33,378 nt of DNA, taken from assembly GCF_027484945.1 (NCBI RefSeq), contig NZ_JAIXRZ010000053.1, positions 1 to 33,378 of the forward strand, written 5' to 3'. Made by a program: the position numbers and the translations under genes. Below are positions 15,003 to 24,218 of this stretch, piece by piece. This stretch comes from Flavobacterium sp. Lineage in GTDB: Bacteria > Bacteroidota > Bacteroidia > Flavobacteriales > Flavobacteriaceae. Position 1 is the first letter of the stretch; every line of letters begins with the position of its first letter. Below the pieces are notes generated by a model. The model had not been told where the DNA came from and ran no database searches. It worked only from the letters and a program-made list of their open reading frames with translations.

Positions 15003-18000
15003 TTAAAAGTCAACGTTAACACCGAATGAAACCGTTTTTGGAGCAGGGAATCTACTTAAGTTAGAAGAATCACTAGCATCCGGATCAAATCCTCTCCATT
15101 TTGTCCATGTATAAAGGTTTTCACCTTGAACAAATAATTTCAAACCATTAATTCCTGTACCTTTCAATAATTTTTTATCAAAAGTATATCCAAAACTAAT
15201 ATTTCTTAAACGCAAGTAAGACGCATCACGTAACCACTGATCTGATAAATCACCACCTTGAGAATAGTTAACCGCATCTAAAGAAGGAATATTGGTATTG
15301 GTATTGGTAGGAGTCCAAGCGTTTAATATATCAACAGACATATTATTATCGGTCAAATAAGAAGGCTCATACAACCAGCTTAACGCGAAGTCATATCTCC
15401 ATACATCTTTAACCCAGTTCCATTGAGCATCAAGGAAGAAACCTTTGTAATCCATATTGAAACCGAAACCTCCTTGATAAACAGGAACGAAGTTTTTACC
15501 TGACATTCTTCGGTCATTCAACGTTGGATTTTCAGTTAAGTTACCATTGATATCTAAGAACAACAATTCACCATTGGCTTGGTTAACACCCATGTAAGGA
15601 ACATAGTAATATTCACTAATTAAACCACCATTGGTTTCAATAGTTAAATCGCCAATTTGTTCTTTAATATCTTTGTATTCATTTTTGTTGTAAGAAGCAT
15701 TAGCAAAAACTTCCATTTTAAATGCAGTATTTTTTAACACTTTATAACGCAAAGATAATTCTAAACCTCTGTTGCTTAAGCTTCCATTATTACCTGCAAT
15801 TGAATTACCCGCTCCTGGAGCAGCACTTAATGCTGAACTTAAATACAACTGGTTTGTTCTTCTGTCATACGCGTCAAATGAACCTGACAACGCATCTTTA
15901 AACAAAGCAAAGTCAACACCTACGTTAGTCATTTTTTGTTCTTCCCACTGTAATTCGTTATTACCGAATTGAGATAAACCATAACCTGCTGTATTACCAT
16001 AACCTGTAGAAGTAGCAGCCAAGTCACGAACCAAGTTAGAAGCAGTATACAATGGATTTGATCCATAAGCAGCTGCTAATACGTTTTGATTACCTTGAAC
16101 ACCAATAGAAGCTCTTAATTTTAACATGCTGAAAACAGAGTTATCCATAAATTTCTCTTTATTGATGTTCCAACGTGCTCCTAAAGACCAGAAAGTACCC
16201 CAACGGTTATCATCGATGAAACGGTAACTTGCATCACGACGGATTACTGCGTCAACACCATATTTATCTGCATAATCATAAGTAGCATTAGCAAAGTAAG
16301 AGAACATACCCGCCATATTTTTAGCAGCTGAAGTTGTTGGACGTAATGGAGCAAAGTTTGCACCTACGTTGGTCCAACCTGTACCTGCACCAAATGCATA
16401 GTTCAATAAATCTAAACCATTTTGTTGTGAAGCTTCTACTTGACGGTAGGCTTTGATATATTCTGCATATAAACCCGCATCAACAGTATGTTTCCCAAAC
16501 ATTCGGTTATATTTCAAACTTGTAATTGAAGTATAGTTAAAGTCACGATCGTTGGTTCTTGATTCAAAACCACCGAATGGTAACGCTTGAGTTTCTCTAA
16601 CCGCAATCGCTAAATACGACCATGGTGCACGAGCAAACATACGGTTGGAATACGTGTAATCCACACCTAATTTTGTATCTACAGTAAATGATTTACTTAG
16701 TTTGTAAGCTAAATTAATGTTACCTAATAATTTCAACTCTTTAAAACGGTTAGGTTGGTTACCAGCAAACAATAAATCTTGCAATACTAAAGTTGTGTTA
16801 CCACCATCGAAGTCAGTACCAATCAAATCATACAATCCTTGTCCTGAACCAGGATAGAAGTTTGCTGAATAATAAGGAACACCAGTAATCCCTCCTAAAA
16901 GTGGGTTTTGAACTACGTTGTTATCAATACCTGAGTTAGTTTCTTGGTTCAACTGATTACGTTGTGAAAATGCTGCTGTAAAGTTAGAAGCATACGTAAA
17001 CTTACCATTGTTACTTTTACCATTTAAGTTATTACGCATTGTAAAACGTTGGAAATCAGTATTGTTAACAATACCATCTTGATCCGTGTAACTAAAAGAC
17101 GTAAATTGATTTAAATTCTCACCCCCTGAAGTTAATGAGATATTGTGGTTCATTGTAGTTGATTGTCTAAAGAACACGTCTAACCAATTTTGGTTTGGCG
17201 CACTTTGAATTTGAGCGTCTGTTAAAGGATCACCAAAATTCCAACCTAATTGTTGTGACAATAATGCATTCTGACCTGCACCAGCACTTACACCACGATC
17301 TCTTTGCAATCTTAATAATTGTTGAGAGTTCATCAAGTTGTACTTGTGATTTGGCAATTCAGAAACCCCATACGAACCTGAGTAGCTAACTTTCAAAGCA
17401 GAGTTAAATTTACCTCCTTTAGTTTTGATAACGATTACCCCATTCGCACCTCTGTTACCATACACCGATGTTGCAGCCGCATCTTTCAACACAGACATAG
17501 CTTCAATATCTTCTGGGTTGATGTTACGGAACACTACTGAGTTGGTAGGCACACCATCAATAACATACAAAGGCTCCGTAGAAGCGTTAACAGAACCAAC
17601 ACCACGTATTACAAGGTCAAATTTCGCAGAACCTGGCGAACCTGATGATGAAAATACGTTCAAACCTGCAGCATTACCAGCCAACGACTGTAATACGGTT
17701 ACGTTTGGACGGTTTGCTAATGACTCGGATGTTACTGTTACAGTAGCAGCTGTCGATTTAGGTTTAGCAATTTTTCTGTCGTAACCTGCGATTACAACCT
17801 CACCTAAAACTGTAGCTTCTTCTGAAAGTACAACTTTGTACGTTGTAGCAGAAGTAACTTTTACTTCTTTGGTCTCATAACCCGAGAAGGATACCACCAA
17901 AACATCACCTTGTTTTGCTTTAGTAGTAAAGTTTCCATCCATGTCAGTTTGAATACCCGTTTTGGCACCTTTAATTTTTACATTGGCCATAGGCAATGTT

Positions 18001-18107
18001 GCCTTACCATCTGTAACAGTACCAGTAACAGTTTTCTCTTGTGCAAATGAAAACTGCAATGATAACGCCATAAAAAGCGTAAAAATCCATTTGAACTTAG
18101 ATCTCAT
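15003..18107 (-). CDS. SusC/RagA family TonB-linked outer-membrane transporter
   Basis: A 1034-residue protein with signal peptide MRSKFKWIFTLFMALSLQFSFAQ. A carboxypeptidase D regulatory-like domain (about 24-100, VTGTVTDGKATLPMANVKI) is followed by a plug domain (about 110-225) with the SusC signature IRGVGSVNASTEPLYVIDGVP and the DAAATSVYGNRGANGVIVIKTK block. A long beta barrel ends in KTVSFGVNVDF with a terminal Phe. It should work with the SusD protein as a TonB-driven importer of oligomers. The substrate is not readable from sequence. A possible promoter lies at 18136-18166, and a strong terminator follows susD. Confidence 0.95.
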   Translation of the reverse strand: MRSKFKWIFTLFMALSLQFSFAQEKTVTGTVTDGKATLPMANVKIKGAKTGIQTDMDGNFTTKAKQGDVLVVSFSGYETKEVKVTSATTYKVVLSEEATVLGEVVIAGYDRKIAKPKSTAATVTVTSESLANRPNVTVLQSLAGNAAGLNVFSSSGSPGSAKFDLVIRGVGSVNASTEPLYVIDGVPTNSVVFRNINPEDIEAMSVLKDAAATSVYGNRGANGVIVIKTKGGKFNSALKVSYSGSYGVSELPNHKYNLMNSQQLLRLQRDRGVSAGAGQNALLSQQLGWNFGDPLTDAQIQSAPNQNWLDVFFRQSTTMNHNISLTSGGENLNQFTSFSYTDQDGIVNNTDFQRFTMRNNLNGKSNNGKFTYASNFTAAFSQRNQLNQETNSGIDNNVVQNPLLGGITGVPYYSANFYPGSGQGLYDLIGTDFDGGNTTLVLQDLLFAGNQPNRFKELKLLGNINLAYKLSKSFTVDTKLGVDYTYSNRMFARAPWSYLAIAVRETQALPFGGFESRTNDRDFNYTSITSLKYNRMFGKHTVDAGLYAEYIKAYRQVEASQQNGLDLLNYAFGAGTGWTNVGANFAPLRPTTSAAKNMAGMFSYFANATYDYADKYGVDAVIRRDASYRFIDDNRWGTFWSLGARWNINKEKFMDNSVFSMLKLRASIGVQGNQNVLAAAYGSNPLYTASNLVRDLAATSTGYGNTAGYGLSQFGNNELQWEEQKMTNVGVDFALFKDALSGSFDAYDRRTNQLYLSSALSAAPGAGNSIAGNNGSLSNRGLELSLRYKVLKNTAFKMEVFANASYNKNEYKDIKEQIGDLTIETNGGLISEYYYVPYMGVNQANGELLFLDINGNLTENPTLNDRRMSGKNFVPVYQGGFGFNMDYKGFFLDAQWNWVKDVWRYDFALSWLYEPSYLTDNNMSVDILNAWTPTNTNTNIPSLDAVNYSQGGDLSDQWLRDASYLRLRNISFGYTFDKKLLKGTGINGLKLFVQGENLYTWTKWRGFDPDASDSSNLSRFPAPKTVSFGVNVDF

Positions 18108-18135
18108 ATTAAATTTATTTGAGTTAGTTATTCCG

Positions 18136-18166
18136 CAAACTTCTTAATTTTTTATTAAATAAACAA
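18136..18166 (-). promoter_or_regulatory. Possible susCD promoter
   Basis: On the minus strand TTTG (TTG at 18164-18166) is followed after 20 bases by GAAGTTTG (18136-18143), one mismatch from TAnnTTTG at its first base. The ATG lies 28 bases downstream. Confidence 0.4.
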
Positions 18167-18195
18167 ATAATACAATAGAATATTAGCATTTACAA

Positions 18196-18228
18196 TTGTT
18201 AAAGTTCAATACTGAAATGATAACTTTG
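18196..18228 (+). promoter_or_regulatory. Promoter upstream of rnhB
   Basis: TTG (18196-18198), 22 bases, then TAACTTTG (18221-18228), a perfect Bacteroidetes-type pair on the plus strand. The leader to the rnhB ATG would be about 70 bases, long for this window. Confidence 0.55.
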
Positions 18229-18304
18229 TGATTGCAACACAATTGAAGTCAAAAATCTTTTAATTTCGTTGCGTTTAAAAACTATTCTATCTTATCCTTA
18301 ATAT

Positions 18305-18910
18305 ATGTTACAATTTAATTTCTCTAATCATCTTCATGAATGCGGAACGGATGAAGCTGGAAGAGGCTGTTTAGCCGGACCCGTAACGGCAGCAGCAGTA
18401 ATTTTAAAGGATGGTTTTTTTATTGAAGCATTAAACGACTCTAAACAACTCTCTGAAAAAACGCGTTTTTCCATTCAACCACTCATTGAGTCCCAAGTAC
18501 TTTCGTTGGCAGTAGTTCACCTCGAACCCAAAATAATTGACGAAATCAACATTTTGAATGCGTCTATAAAAGCCATGCAGGAATGCATTGTACAACTTCA
18601 ACCTATACCCAATTTTATTATTGTTGATGGAAATCGGTTTCAACCCATTCAAAACATTCCCTATCAAACAATCGTCAAAGGTGATGCTAAATATATGAGC
18701 ATTGCCGCTGCATCTGTATTGGCCAAAAACCACAGAGATTTATATATGGATCGAATCCATGAAGAATTCCCTATGTACAATTGGAAAAAAAACAAAGGCT
18801 ACCCCACTGTAGAACACCGAGAAGCAATAAAAAAATATGGCATTAGTCCCTACCATCGCAAAAGTTTCCGATTACTTCCGGATCAACTGCGAATGGATTT
18901 TGAATTTTAA
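18305..18910 (+). CDS. rnhB: Ribonuclease HII
   Basis: A 201-residue protein of normal RNase HII length. The family motifs are in order: [14 protein letters not shown] with catalytic D16 and E17, IIVDGNRF with D108, and [18 protein letters not shown] with D127, then the C-terminal [23 protein letters not shown]. It cuts the RNA strand of RNA/DNA hybrids and removes single ribonucleotides from DNA. Its stop codon overlaps that of the convergent lipB by four bases (18907-18910), and I see no strong terminator between them. Confidence 0.96.
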   Translation: MLQFNFSNHLHECGTDEAGRGCLAGPVTAAAVILKDGFFIEALNDSKQLSEKTRFSIQPLIESQVLSLAVVHLEPKIIDEINILNASIKAMQECIVQLQPIPNFIIVDGNRFQPIQNIPYQTIVKGDAKYMSIAAASVLAKNHRDLYMDRIHEEFPMYNWKKNKGYPTVEHREAIKKYGISPYHRKSFRLLPDQLRMDFEF

Positions 18911-19605
18911 TCATAAACTACTTCCGCCTCAAACAAAGCCGCAAAGTAGGCTACTATTTTTGACTGAACTTCAACTTCGTCGATCGCTCTACCTAATTCA
19001 ACATGAAGCGAAGTCACACCTTTACCTCGAATTCCACAAGGAATTATATGGTCAAAATATCCCAAATCGGCATTCACATTAAATGCAAAACCATGCATGG
19101 TTACCCATCGACTAGCGCGAACTCCCATGGCGCAAATTTTTCGAGCAAATGGAGTTCCTACACCCAGCCAAACTCCCGTCTCTCCTCCACTCCGCTCACC
19201 TTTTAAACCGTAATCGGCCAACACCAAAATGATTGCTTCTTCCAACAAGCGAAGGTATTTATGAATGTCTGTAAAAAAATTTTCTAAATCCAATATAGGA
19301 TAGCCTACAATTTGACCAGGACCATGATAGGTAATATCCCCACCTCTATTGATTTTGTAAAATGTCGCTCCTTTGGCTTCAAGTTGTTTTTCACTTAACA
19401 ATAAATGAGACAAATCGCCACTCTTGCCTAATGTATAGACATGCGGATGGGTAACAAACAAAAAATAATTGGATGTTTCTTGCAAAGGCTGCGTTCGCTT
19501 GGATAGTTTTTCAGAAACAATTGCCGCAAATAACTTTTCTTGATAATCCCACGTTTGTTTGTAATCTTTTAAACCTAAATTCTGGAGTCTCACTTTTTTA
19601 TTCAT
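18907..19605 (-). CDS. lipB: Octanoyltransferase (lipoyl(octanoyl) transferase)
   Basis: A 232-residue LipB. The motifs are [20 protein letters not shown] (87-106), [20 protein letters not shown] (154-173) with the conserved Lys156, and the catalytic Cys190 in [14 protein letters not shown]. It moves octanoate from acyl carrier protein to the lipoyl domains of 2-oxoacid dehydrogenases and the glycine cleavage system, the first step of endogenous lipoate synthesis. It is read from its own promoter (19638-19670). The 3' end shares TTAA with rnhB. Confidence 0.95.
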   Translation of the reverse strand: MNKKVRLQNLGLKDYKQTWDYQEKLFAAIVSEKLSKRTQPLQETSNYFLFVTHPHVYTLGKSGDLSHLLLSEKQLEAKGATFYKINRGGDITYHGPGQIVGYPILDLENFFTDIHKYLRLLEEAIILVLADYGLKGERSGGETGVWLGVGTPFARKICAMGVRASRWVTMHGFAFNVNADLGYFDHIIPCGIRGKGVTSLHVELGRAIDEVEVQSKIVAYFAALFEAEVVYD

Positions 19606-19637
19606 AGCAGCAGAAGCGTTCCTTTAAAATTATTAAA

Positions 19638-19670
19638 CAAAGATACAAAACCACCAGCATAATCGCGCAA
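19638..19670 (-). promoter_or_regulatory. lipB promoter
   Basis: On the minus strand TTG (19668-19670), 22 bases, TATCTTTG (19638-19645): a perfect -7 element with an allowed spacer, 32 bases before the lipB ATG. Confidence 0.65.
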
Positions 19671-19712
19671 TACACAACCAGGATTACACCTGCTAAATAT
19701 TAAATCGAACAG

Positions 19713-19742
19713 TTGATTCTTTTTTTCAAAACGTTATCTTTG
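19713..19742 (+). promoter_or_regulatory. lysS promoter
   Basis: TTG (19713-19715), 19 bases, TATCTTTG (19735-19742): a textbook Bacteroidetes promoter. The ATG is 18 bases downstream. The TTG that could be mistaken for an upstream start codon is the -33 element itself. Confidence 0.75.
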
Positions 19743-19760
19743 CAAATTAAAAATTCAATT

Positions 19761-21449
19761 ATGCAACTTTCCGAACAAGAGCTTATTCGAAGAGACAAAC
19801 TTAATCAACTGCGCGCGCTGGGCATTGACCCTTATCCTGCATCTCTTTTTCCAGTAGACCACACGTCAAAGCAAGTTAAAGAAGCGTTTGTAGAAGGTAA
19901 GAAGGTAGTTGTATCTGGACGTTTAATGAGTGTTCGCGATCAAGGAAAGGCTGCGTTTGCCGAATTACAAGATAGCGAAGGCCGTATCCAATTGTATTTT
20001 AATCGCGATGTTATTTGTCCAAATGATGACAAAACATTATATACTACTGTTTTTAGAAAATTAACCGACCTTGGTGATTTTATTGGAATTGTGGGCGAAT
20101 TGTTTCTTACGAAAGTTGGCGAAAAATCGATACGAGTCGACCAGTTTACCTTATTAAGCAAAACATTACGACCGCTTCCAATGCCAAAAGTAGACGAAGA
20201 AGGCACTGTTTATGATAAATTCTCAGATCCCGAATTACGCTATCGTATGCGTTATGTCGATTTAGTGGTCAATCCGGAAGTGAAAGAAATATTTATCAAG
20301 CGCACCAAATTATTCAATGCGATGCGCTCCTATTTCAACCAAGCCGGTTATATGGAAGTAGAAACTCCGGTTCTTCAATCAATTCCAGGAGGAGCAGCCG
20401 CACGCCCCTTTATTACCCACCACAATTCATTAGACATTCCGTTATATATGCGTATTGCCAATGAGTTGTATTTAAAACGTCTTATTGTTGGTGGATTTGA
20501 CGGCGTCTATGAATTCTCTAAAAACTTTCGTAATGAAGGTATGGATCGCACTCACAATCCTGAGTTTACAGCGATGGAAATTTATGTGGCCTACAAAGAC
20601 TACCATTGGATGATGGAATTTACCGAAAACCTTCTGGAATATTGTGCACTACAAGTAAACGGAACTACACAAGCAACTTTTGGGACACACAATGTAGATT
20701 TCAAGGCGCCTTACGCACGCATCACAATGACCGATGCTATTAAAAAATTCACCGGTTATGATATCACCGGAAAATCAGAGAATGAATTGCGCGAAGCGGC
20801 TTTGGAAATGGGCATTGAAGTCAATCAAACAATGGGCAAAGGCAAATTAATTGATGAAATTTTTGGCGCAAAATGCGAAGGTAATTTTATTCAACCTACG
20901 TTCATTACCGATTACCCCAAAGAAATGTCGCCCCTTTGCAAATCGCACCGTGACAATCCCGAATTGACCGAACGTTTTGAATTAATGGTTTGTGGTAAAG
21001 AGATTGCCAATGCCTATTCTGAATTAAACGACCCAATCGATCAACGGGAACGCTTTGAAGCGCAATTAAAATTAGCCGAAAATGGTGATGACGAAGCCAT
21101 GTTTATCGATCAAGACTTTATTCGTGCATTAGAGTACGGCATGCCTCCAACTTCGGGATTAGGAATTGGAATGGACCGCTTGATTATGTTTTTAACCAAT
21201 AATGCATCGATCCAAGAAGTTTTATTTTTCCCACAAATGCGTCCGGAGAAAAAGCAAGTGGAATTGACCGAAGATGAAAAATTAATTCTCAATTTATTAA
21301 AAACTGAAGAGCATCAACTTCTATCGGTTTTGAAGGAAAAGACTGGATTAAGTGGCAAAAAATGGGATGCTGCGATGAAAGGACTCAGTAAAATCGGACT
21401 CCTAAAAGTGGTAGTAGATGGGGATTCAAAAACAGTACAACTAACCTAA
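19761..21449 (+). CDS. lysS: Lysine--tRNA ligase (class II)
   Basis: A 562-residue class II lysyl-tRNA synthetase. An N-terminal OB-fold anticodon-binding domain (about 45-150, VVSGRLMSVRDQGKAAFAELQD) precedes the catalytic core with motif 1 near MEVETPVLQSIPGGAAARPF, motif 2 FRNEGMDRTHNPEFTAMEIY and motif 3 GLGIGMDRLIMFL. It charges tRNA-Lys. An extra C-terminal domain of about 65 residues (QVELTEDEKLILNLLK...KTVQLT) follows motif 3; E. coli LysS lacks it. The start at 19761 fits both the family N-terminus (MQLSEQELIRRDKL) and the promoter position. Confidence 0.97.
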   Translation: MQLSEQELIRRDKLNQLRALGIDPYPASLFPVDHTSKQVKEAFVEGKKVVVSGRLMSVRDQGKAAFAELQDSEGRIQLYFNRDVICPNDDKTLYTTVFRKLTDLGDFIGIVGELFLTKVGEKSIRVDQFTLLSKTLRPLPMPKVDEEGTVYDKFSDPELRYRMRYVDLVVNPEVKEIFIKRTKLFNAMRSYFNQAGYMEVETPVLQSIPGGAAARPFITHHNSLDIPLYMRIANELYLKRLIVGGFDGVYEFSKNFRNEGMDRTHNPEFTAMEIYVAYKDYHWMMEFTENLLEYCALQVNGTTQATFGTHNVDFKAPYARITMTDAIKKFTGYDITGKSENELREAALEMGIEVNQTMGKGKLIDEIFGAKCEGNFIQPTFITDYPKEMSPLCKSHRDNPELTERFELMVCGKEIANAYSELNDPIDQRERFEAQLKLAENGDDEAMFIDQDFIRALEYGMPPTSGLGIGMDRLIMFLTNNASIQEVLFFPQMRPEKKQVELTEDEKLILNLLKTEEHQLLSVLKEKTGLSGKKWDAAMKGLSKIGLLKVVVDGDSKTVQLT

Positions 21450-21516
21450 TTTCAAATTAAATTTTGTGTTTTTAGAGAAATAATCTTTATATTAGCACTC
21501 ATTAAATAAAACCATT

Positions 21517-21861
21517 ATGAAAAAAATAGCATACTTACTATTTGCTTTTATCGCTTTACAAACTGCTAACGCACAAAAAGCAGCAACAGCAAACGCAGCA
21601 CCAAATCCAAAAGAAATGGCTGCTAAAGAATTTAATGAGCTCGACAAAGCTGTTCCTATGGATGATAATCTAAAATCAAGTTATGCAACTTTATTTATGA
21701 TGCGCGCTCAAGAAATCGCTAGCACTACTGACGAAGCGAAGAAAAAAGAAATCTATGAAATGTATGGTCAGAAAATTTGGTGGGGCTTTACAGATGAACA
21801 ACGCAACCTCCTCAAACAAAATAAAGAGCTGTACGCAAAAATAATGTTTTATAAAAAATAA
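21517..21861 (+). CDS. Small secreted helical protein, Spy/CpxP-like (1 of 3)
   Basis: A 114-residue protein with signal peptide MKKIAYLLFAFIALQTANAQ. The mature part is short, charged and all helical by appearance: EMAAKEFNELDKAVPMDDNLKSSYATLFMMRAQEIA, a linker, then WWGFTDEQRNLLKQNKELYAKIMFYKK. The two helix pairs, the second introduced by an (F/L)(T/S)xEQ motif, recall the LTxxQ pattern of Spy/CpxP periplasmic chaperones. The match is weak and no function is established. Two similar genes follow in the same direction. A clear terminator lies just after it; a good promoter is not visible. Confidence 0.65.
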   Translation: MKKIAYLLFAFIALQTANAQKAATANAAPNPKEMAAKEFNELDKAVPMDDNLKSSYATLFMMRAQEIASTTDEAKKKEIYEMYGQKIWWGFTDEQRNLLKQNKELYAKIMFYKK

Positions 21862-21863
21862 TT

Positions 21864-21890
21864 AAAAGAGGTCTCCGGCCTCTTTTTTTT
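21864..21890 (+). terminator. Intrinsic terminator after the first small secreted protein
   Basis: AAAAGAGG (21864-21871) pairs with CCTCTTTT (21879-21886) around TCTCCGG, and the T-run continues to 21890. Confidence 0.85.
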
Positions 21891-21966
21891 ATGATTTTAC
21901 ATCCCAAACTTATAACTTTCTTTCCACTACTTTAATATTGCTTTTATTTGTAATGGTTCAAGAATT

Positions 21967-21982
21967 ATTTCAAATTTGAAAT
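21967..21982. repeat. Perfect 16-bp palindrome upstream of the second small secreted protein
   Basis: ATTTCAAATTTGAAAT equals its own reverse complement over 16 bases. It lies 65 bases before the ATG at 22048, a position suitable for an operator. In AT-rich DNA this may be chance. Confidence 0.4.
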
Positions 21983-22047
21983 ATAAATTTTTTAAGTATT
22001 TTTAAACCTGAAATCAATATTTTAGTCTTACACTAAATTTAAAACGT

Positions 22048-22479
22048 ATGAAAAAATTACTTGTAATTGCATTAATGTTGACCTTTGCTGTATCTAATGC
22101 GCAAATTGCTCCCGCTACAACTCCAAAAAAAATAACTTTTGAAGAAAAAGTTGAGATTCTTTACAATCGACTTACACGTGGACTAACTTTGGAAGCCGAT
22201 CAAATAGCCAAAATCAAACCCTTGATTGAAACGATTATCAAAACCCGTGAAGCTGCTGTTGAAGAATTAAAAAGTAAAAAAACATCTGGAACACCCCTAA
22301 CTAAAGAGGAATTGGCTGCAAGACGAGCAAAAAGAGAAGCTGATGAAGCAGCCTTTAAAGCCGAAATGAAAAAAATATTAACCCCACAACAATATACGCA
22401 ATTTGAACTCGGCCTTACGCGTAAACGAGCAAATGGAGATGCATTCCCAACCGAGAAGGAAGCAGAAAACAAACCCTAA
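22048..22479 (+). CDS. Small secreted helical protein, Spy/CpxP-like (2 of 3)
   Basis: A 143-residue protein with signal peptide MKKLLVIALMLTFAVSNAQ. It has the best Spy/CpxP-like pattern of the three: RLTRGLTLEADQIAKIKPLI (41-60) and, after a long basic/acidic helix (EELAARRAKREADEAAFKAEM), ILTPQQYTQFELGL (110-123). The two LTxxQ-type motifs flanking long helices are the hallmark of periplasmic Spy/CpxP proteins, which act as chaperones or stress sensors. The length and charge fit. Function is inferred only by pattern. A 16-bp palindrome lies upstream. Confidence 0.7.
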   Translation: MKKLLVIALMLTFAVSNAQIAPATTPKKITFEEKVEILYNRLTRGLTLEADQIAKIKPLIETIIKTREAAVEELKSKKTSGTPLTKEELAARRAKREADEAAFKAEMKKILTPQQYTQFELGLTRKRANGDAFPTEKEAENKP

Positions 22480-22488
22480 TTTAATTTT

Positions 22489-22518
22489 TTGGAAGTAACT
22501 TAAAAAAGTTTATCTTTG
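22489..22518 (+). promoter_or_regulatory. Promoter of the third small secreted protein
   Basis: TTG (22489-22491), 19 bases, TATCTTTG (22511-22518), identical in layout to the lysS promoter. It places the start codon at 22543 and excludes the longer frame from 22516. Confidence 0.7.
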
Positions 22519-22542
22519 ATTTATTATATAAAATCTTTTCCC

Positions 22543-22884
22543 ATGAAAAAATATATTGCTGCTTTTGCCTTTTTTTTAACGGCTACAATTTCAATGAATG
22601 CTCAAAATCAAGAGGCAACCTATCAAACATTGGCTAAAAAGGACATGGCTGAACTTTCGCAAATCGTAAATTTGCAGGAAAGCCAAAAAGAAGATTTCTT
22701 TCGATTGTTTGAAATGAAACACGAAGTAACTTCCAATAAAAACATGTCTCAAGAACGCAAAACAGTAATGAGTCAGGTTATTGAAGCAAAAATAAGAGGA
22801 ACATTGTCAGCCGAACAAATGGCAATCTTAGAATCAAAACCAGAGGTTTTAAACCGTTTAATTGGTAAAACGGAAACAAAATAA
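22543..22884 (+). CDS. Small secreted helical protein, Spy/CpxP-like (3 of 3)
   Basis: A 113-residue protein with signal peptide MKKYIAAFAFFLTATISMNAQ. The mature part has the same two-motif plan as its neighbours: VNLQESQKEDFFRLFEMKHE (42-61), then MSQERKTVMSQVIEAKIRGTLSAEQMAILES. The LSAEQ motif matches LTPQQ in the preceding protein. It is probably periplasmic. The ATG at 22543 lies 24 bases after a perfect promoter. It converges with hemL, and the two share a bidirectional terminator. Identity as a chaperone-like protein is a guess from pattern. Confidence 0.65.
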   Translation: MKKYIAAFAFFLTATISMNAQNQEATYQTLAKKDMAELSQIVNLQESQKEDFFRLFEMKHEVTSNKNMSQERKTVMSQVIEAKIRGTLSAEQMAILESKPEVLNRLIGKTETK

Positions 22885-22902
22885 AGTGTATTATACTTAA
22901 TG

Positions 22903-22932
22903 AAAAAGCTCCTGTTTAGGAGCTTTTTTTTT
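22903..22932. terminator. Bidirectional terminator between the small secreted protein gene and hemL
   Basis: AAAAAGCTCC (22903-22912) pairs with GGAGCTTTTT (22919-22928) around TGTTTA, with T-runs on both strands. Confidence 0.88.
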
Positions 22933-24217
22933 ATATTTTAGGTACAACATTTGCAACTGCCTGGATTGTGTAATCCAAATCGTCGTAGGTCAAGGCATCG
23001 GTAATAAACCAGGTTTCATACGCAGAAGGGGCAATATAAATACCCTCTTGCAACATGCCGTGAAAAAAGCGTTTAAAACGTTCATTATCTCCTTTTTTAG
23101 CCGTTTCAAAATCAATGACTGGACTTTCATCAAAATGAACAGAAATCATTGAACCTAAACGATTAATCGTAAAGGGTAGCGAACTTTCAAGCAATACCTT
23201 TTGCATGCCTTCATGAAGATAAGCCGTTTTGGCATCGATTCGTGAAAACAATTCAGCATCCGAATGTATTTCAGACAACATTGCTAATCCAGCAGCCATC
23301 GCAAGCGGATTCCCACTTAACGTACCCGCCTGATACACTGGACCTACCGGAGCTAAGTAATTCATTATTTCATCCCGCGCTGCAAATGCCCCTACAGGTA
23401 AGCCACCCCCAATTACTTTTCCAAAACAAACGATATCGGCAACAATATTCATACGCTCTTGAACACCTCCTTTGGCTAAGCGAAATCCCGTCATCACTTC
23501 ATCAAAAATCAGTAATGCGCCGTGTTGGGAACATAACGCGCGTAATCCTTCCAAAAAACCAGGTAAAGGAGGCACACAACCCATATTTCCTGCAACGGGT
23601 TCTATAATTATTGCCGCAATCGAATTTGGGTTTGCAGCAAAAAGTGACGCAACACTTTCTAAGTTATTATAATGGGCTAATAAGGTATCTTTTGCTGTAC
23701 CTTGGGTAACTCCGGGACTGTTTGGTGTTCCAAATGTACTCGCGCCACTTCCCGCCTGAATTAAAAACGAATCGGAATGACCGTGGTAACAACCGGCAAA
23801 TTTGATAATCTTATCGCGTTTGGTAAAACCTCTAGCCAATCGAATCGCACTCATACAGGCCTCAGTACCCGAGTTGACAAATCGAATTTTATCAATATTA
23901 GGCACCATAGAAAGGGCTAATGTTGCAATTTGCGTTTCCAACTCAGTAGGCATGCCAAAGGAAGTTCCCAGCGATGCTCTAGTTTTAATTGCCTGAATTA
24001 CCGGCTCATGCGCATGCCCCAACAGCATTGGCCCCCAAGAATTAATATAATCGATAAACCGATTCCCATCTTCATCATACAAATACGCGCCTTTCGCACG
24101 GGAAACAAAAATAGGAGTACCTCCTACACCTTTAAAGGCTCTTACAGGGGAGTTAACCCCTCCTGGGATTACTTTTTCGGCGGCAGCAAAAAGCTGACTA
24201 CTTCTTTGGTATAGCAT
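22931..24217 (-). CDS. hemL: Glutamate-1-semialdehyde 2,1-aminomutase
   Basis: A 428-residue class III aminotransferase-fold enzyme of standard HemL length. The N-terminus [21 protein letters not shown] is diagnostic, followed by [36 protein letters not shown] (D239) and the PLP lysine K267 in [15 protein letters not shown]. It makes 5-aminolevulinate from glutamate-1-semialdehyde in the C5 haem pathway. It begins one base after the stop of the glucosaminidase gene, so the two are surely cotranscribed. Confidence 0.97.
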   Translation of the reverse strand: MLYQRSSQLFAAAEKVIPGGVNSPVRAFKGVGGTPIFVSRAKGAYLYDEDGNRFIDYINSWGPMLLGHAHEPVIQAIKTRASLGTSFGMPTELETQIATLALSMVPNIDKIRFVNSGTEACMSAIRLARGFTKRDKIIKFAGCYHGHSDSFLIQAGSGASTFGTPNSPGVTQGTAKDTLLAHYNNLESVASLFAANPNSIAAIIIEPVAGNMGCVPPLPGFLEGLRALCSQHGALLIFDEVMTGFRLAKGGVQERMNIVADIVCFGKVIGGGLPVGAFAARDEIMNYLAPVGPVYQAGTLSGNPLAMAAGLAMLSEIHSDAELFSRIDAKTAYLHEGMQKVLLESSLPFTINRLGSMISVHFDESPVIDFETAKKGDNERFKRFFHGMLQEGIYIAPSAYETWFITDALTYDDLDYTIQAVANVVPKI

Positions 24218-24218
24218 T

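Noticed and set aside
17425..17784. 119-codon plus-strand frame inside the susC plug region
   Set aside because: It is the complement of the conserved plug sequence; its composition follows the real gene on the other strand.
23242..23607. 121-codon plus-strand frame inside hemL
   Set aside because: Antisense shadow of a complete, conserved hemL with no independent support.
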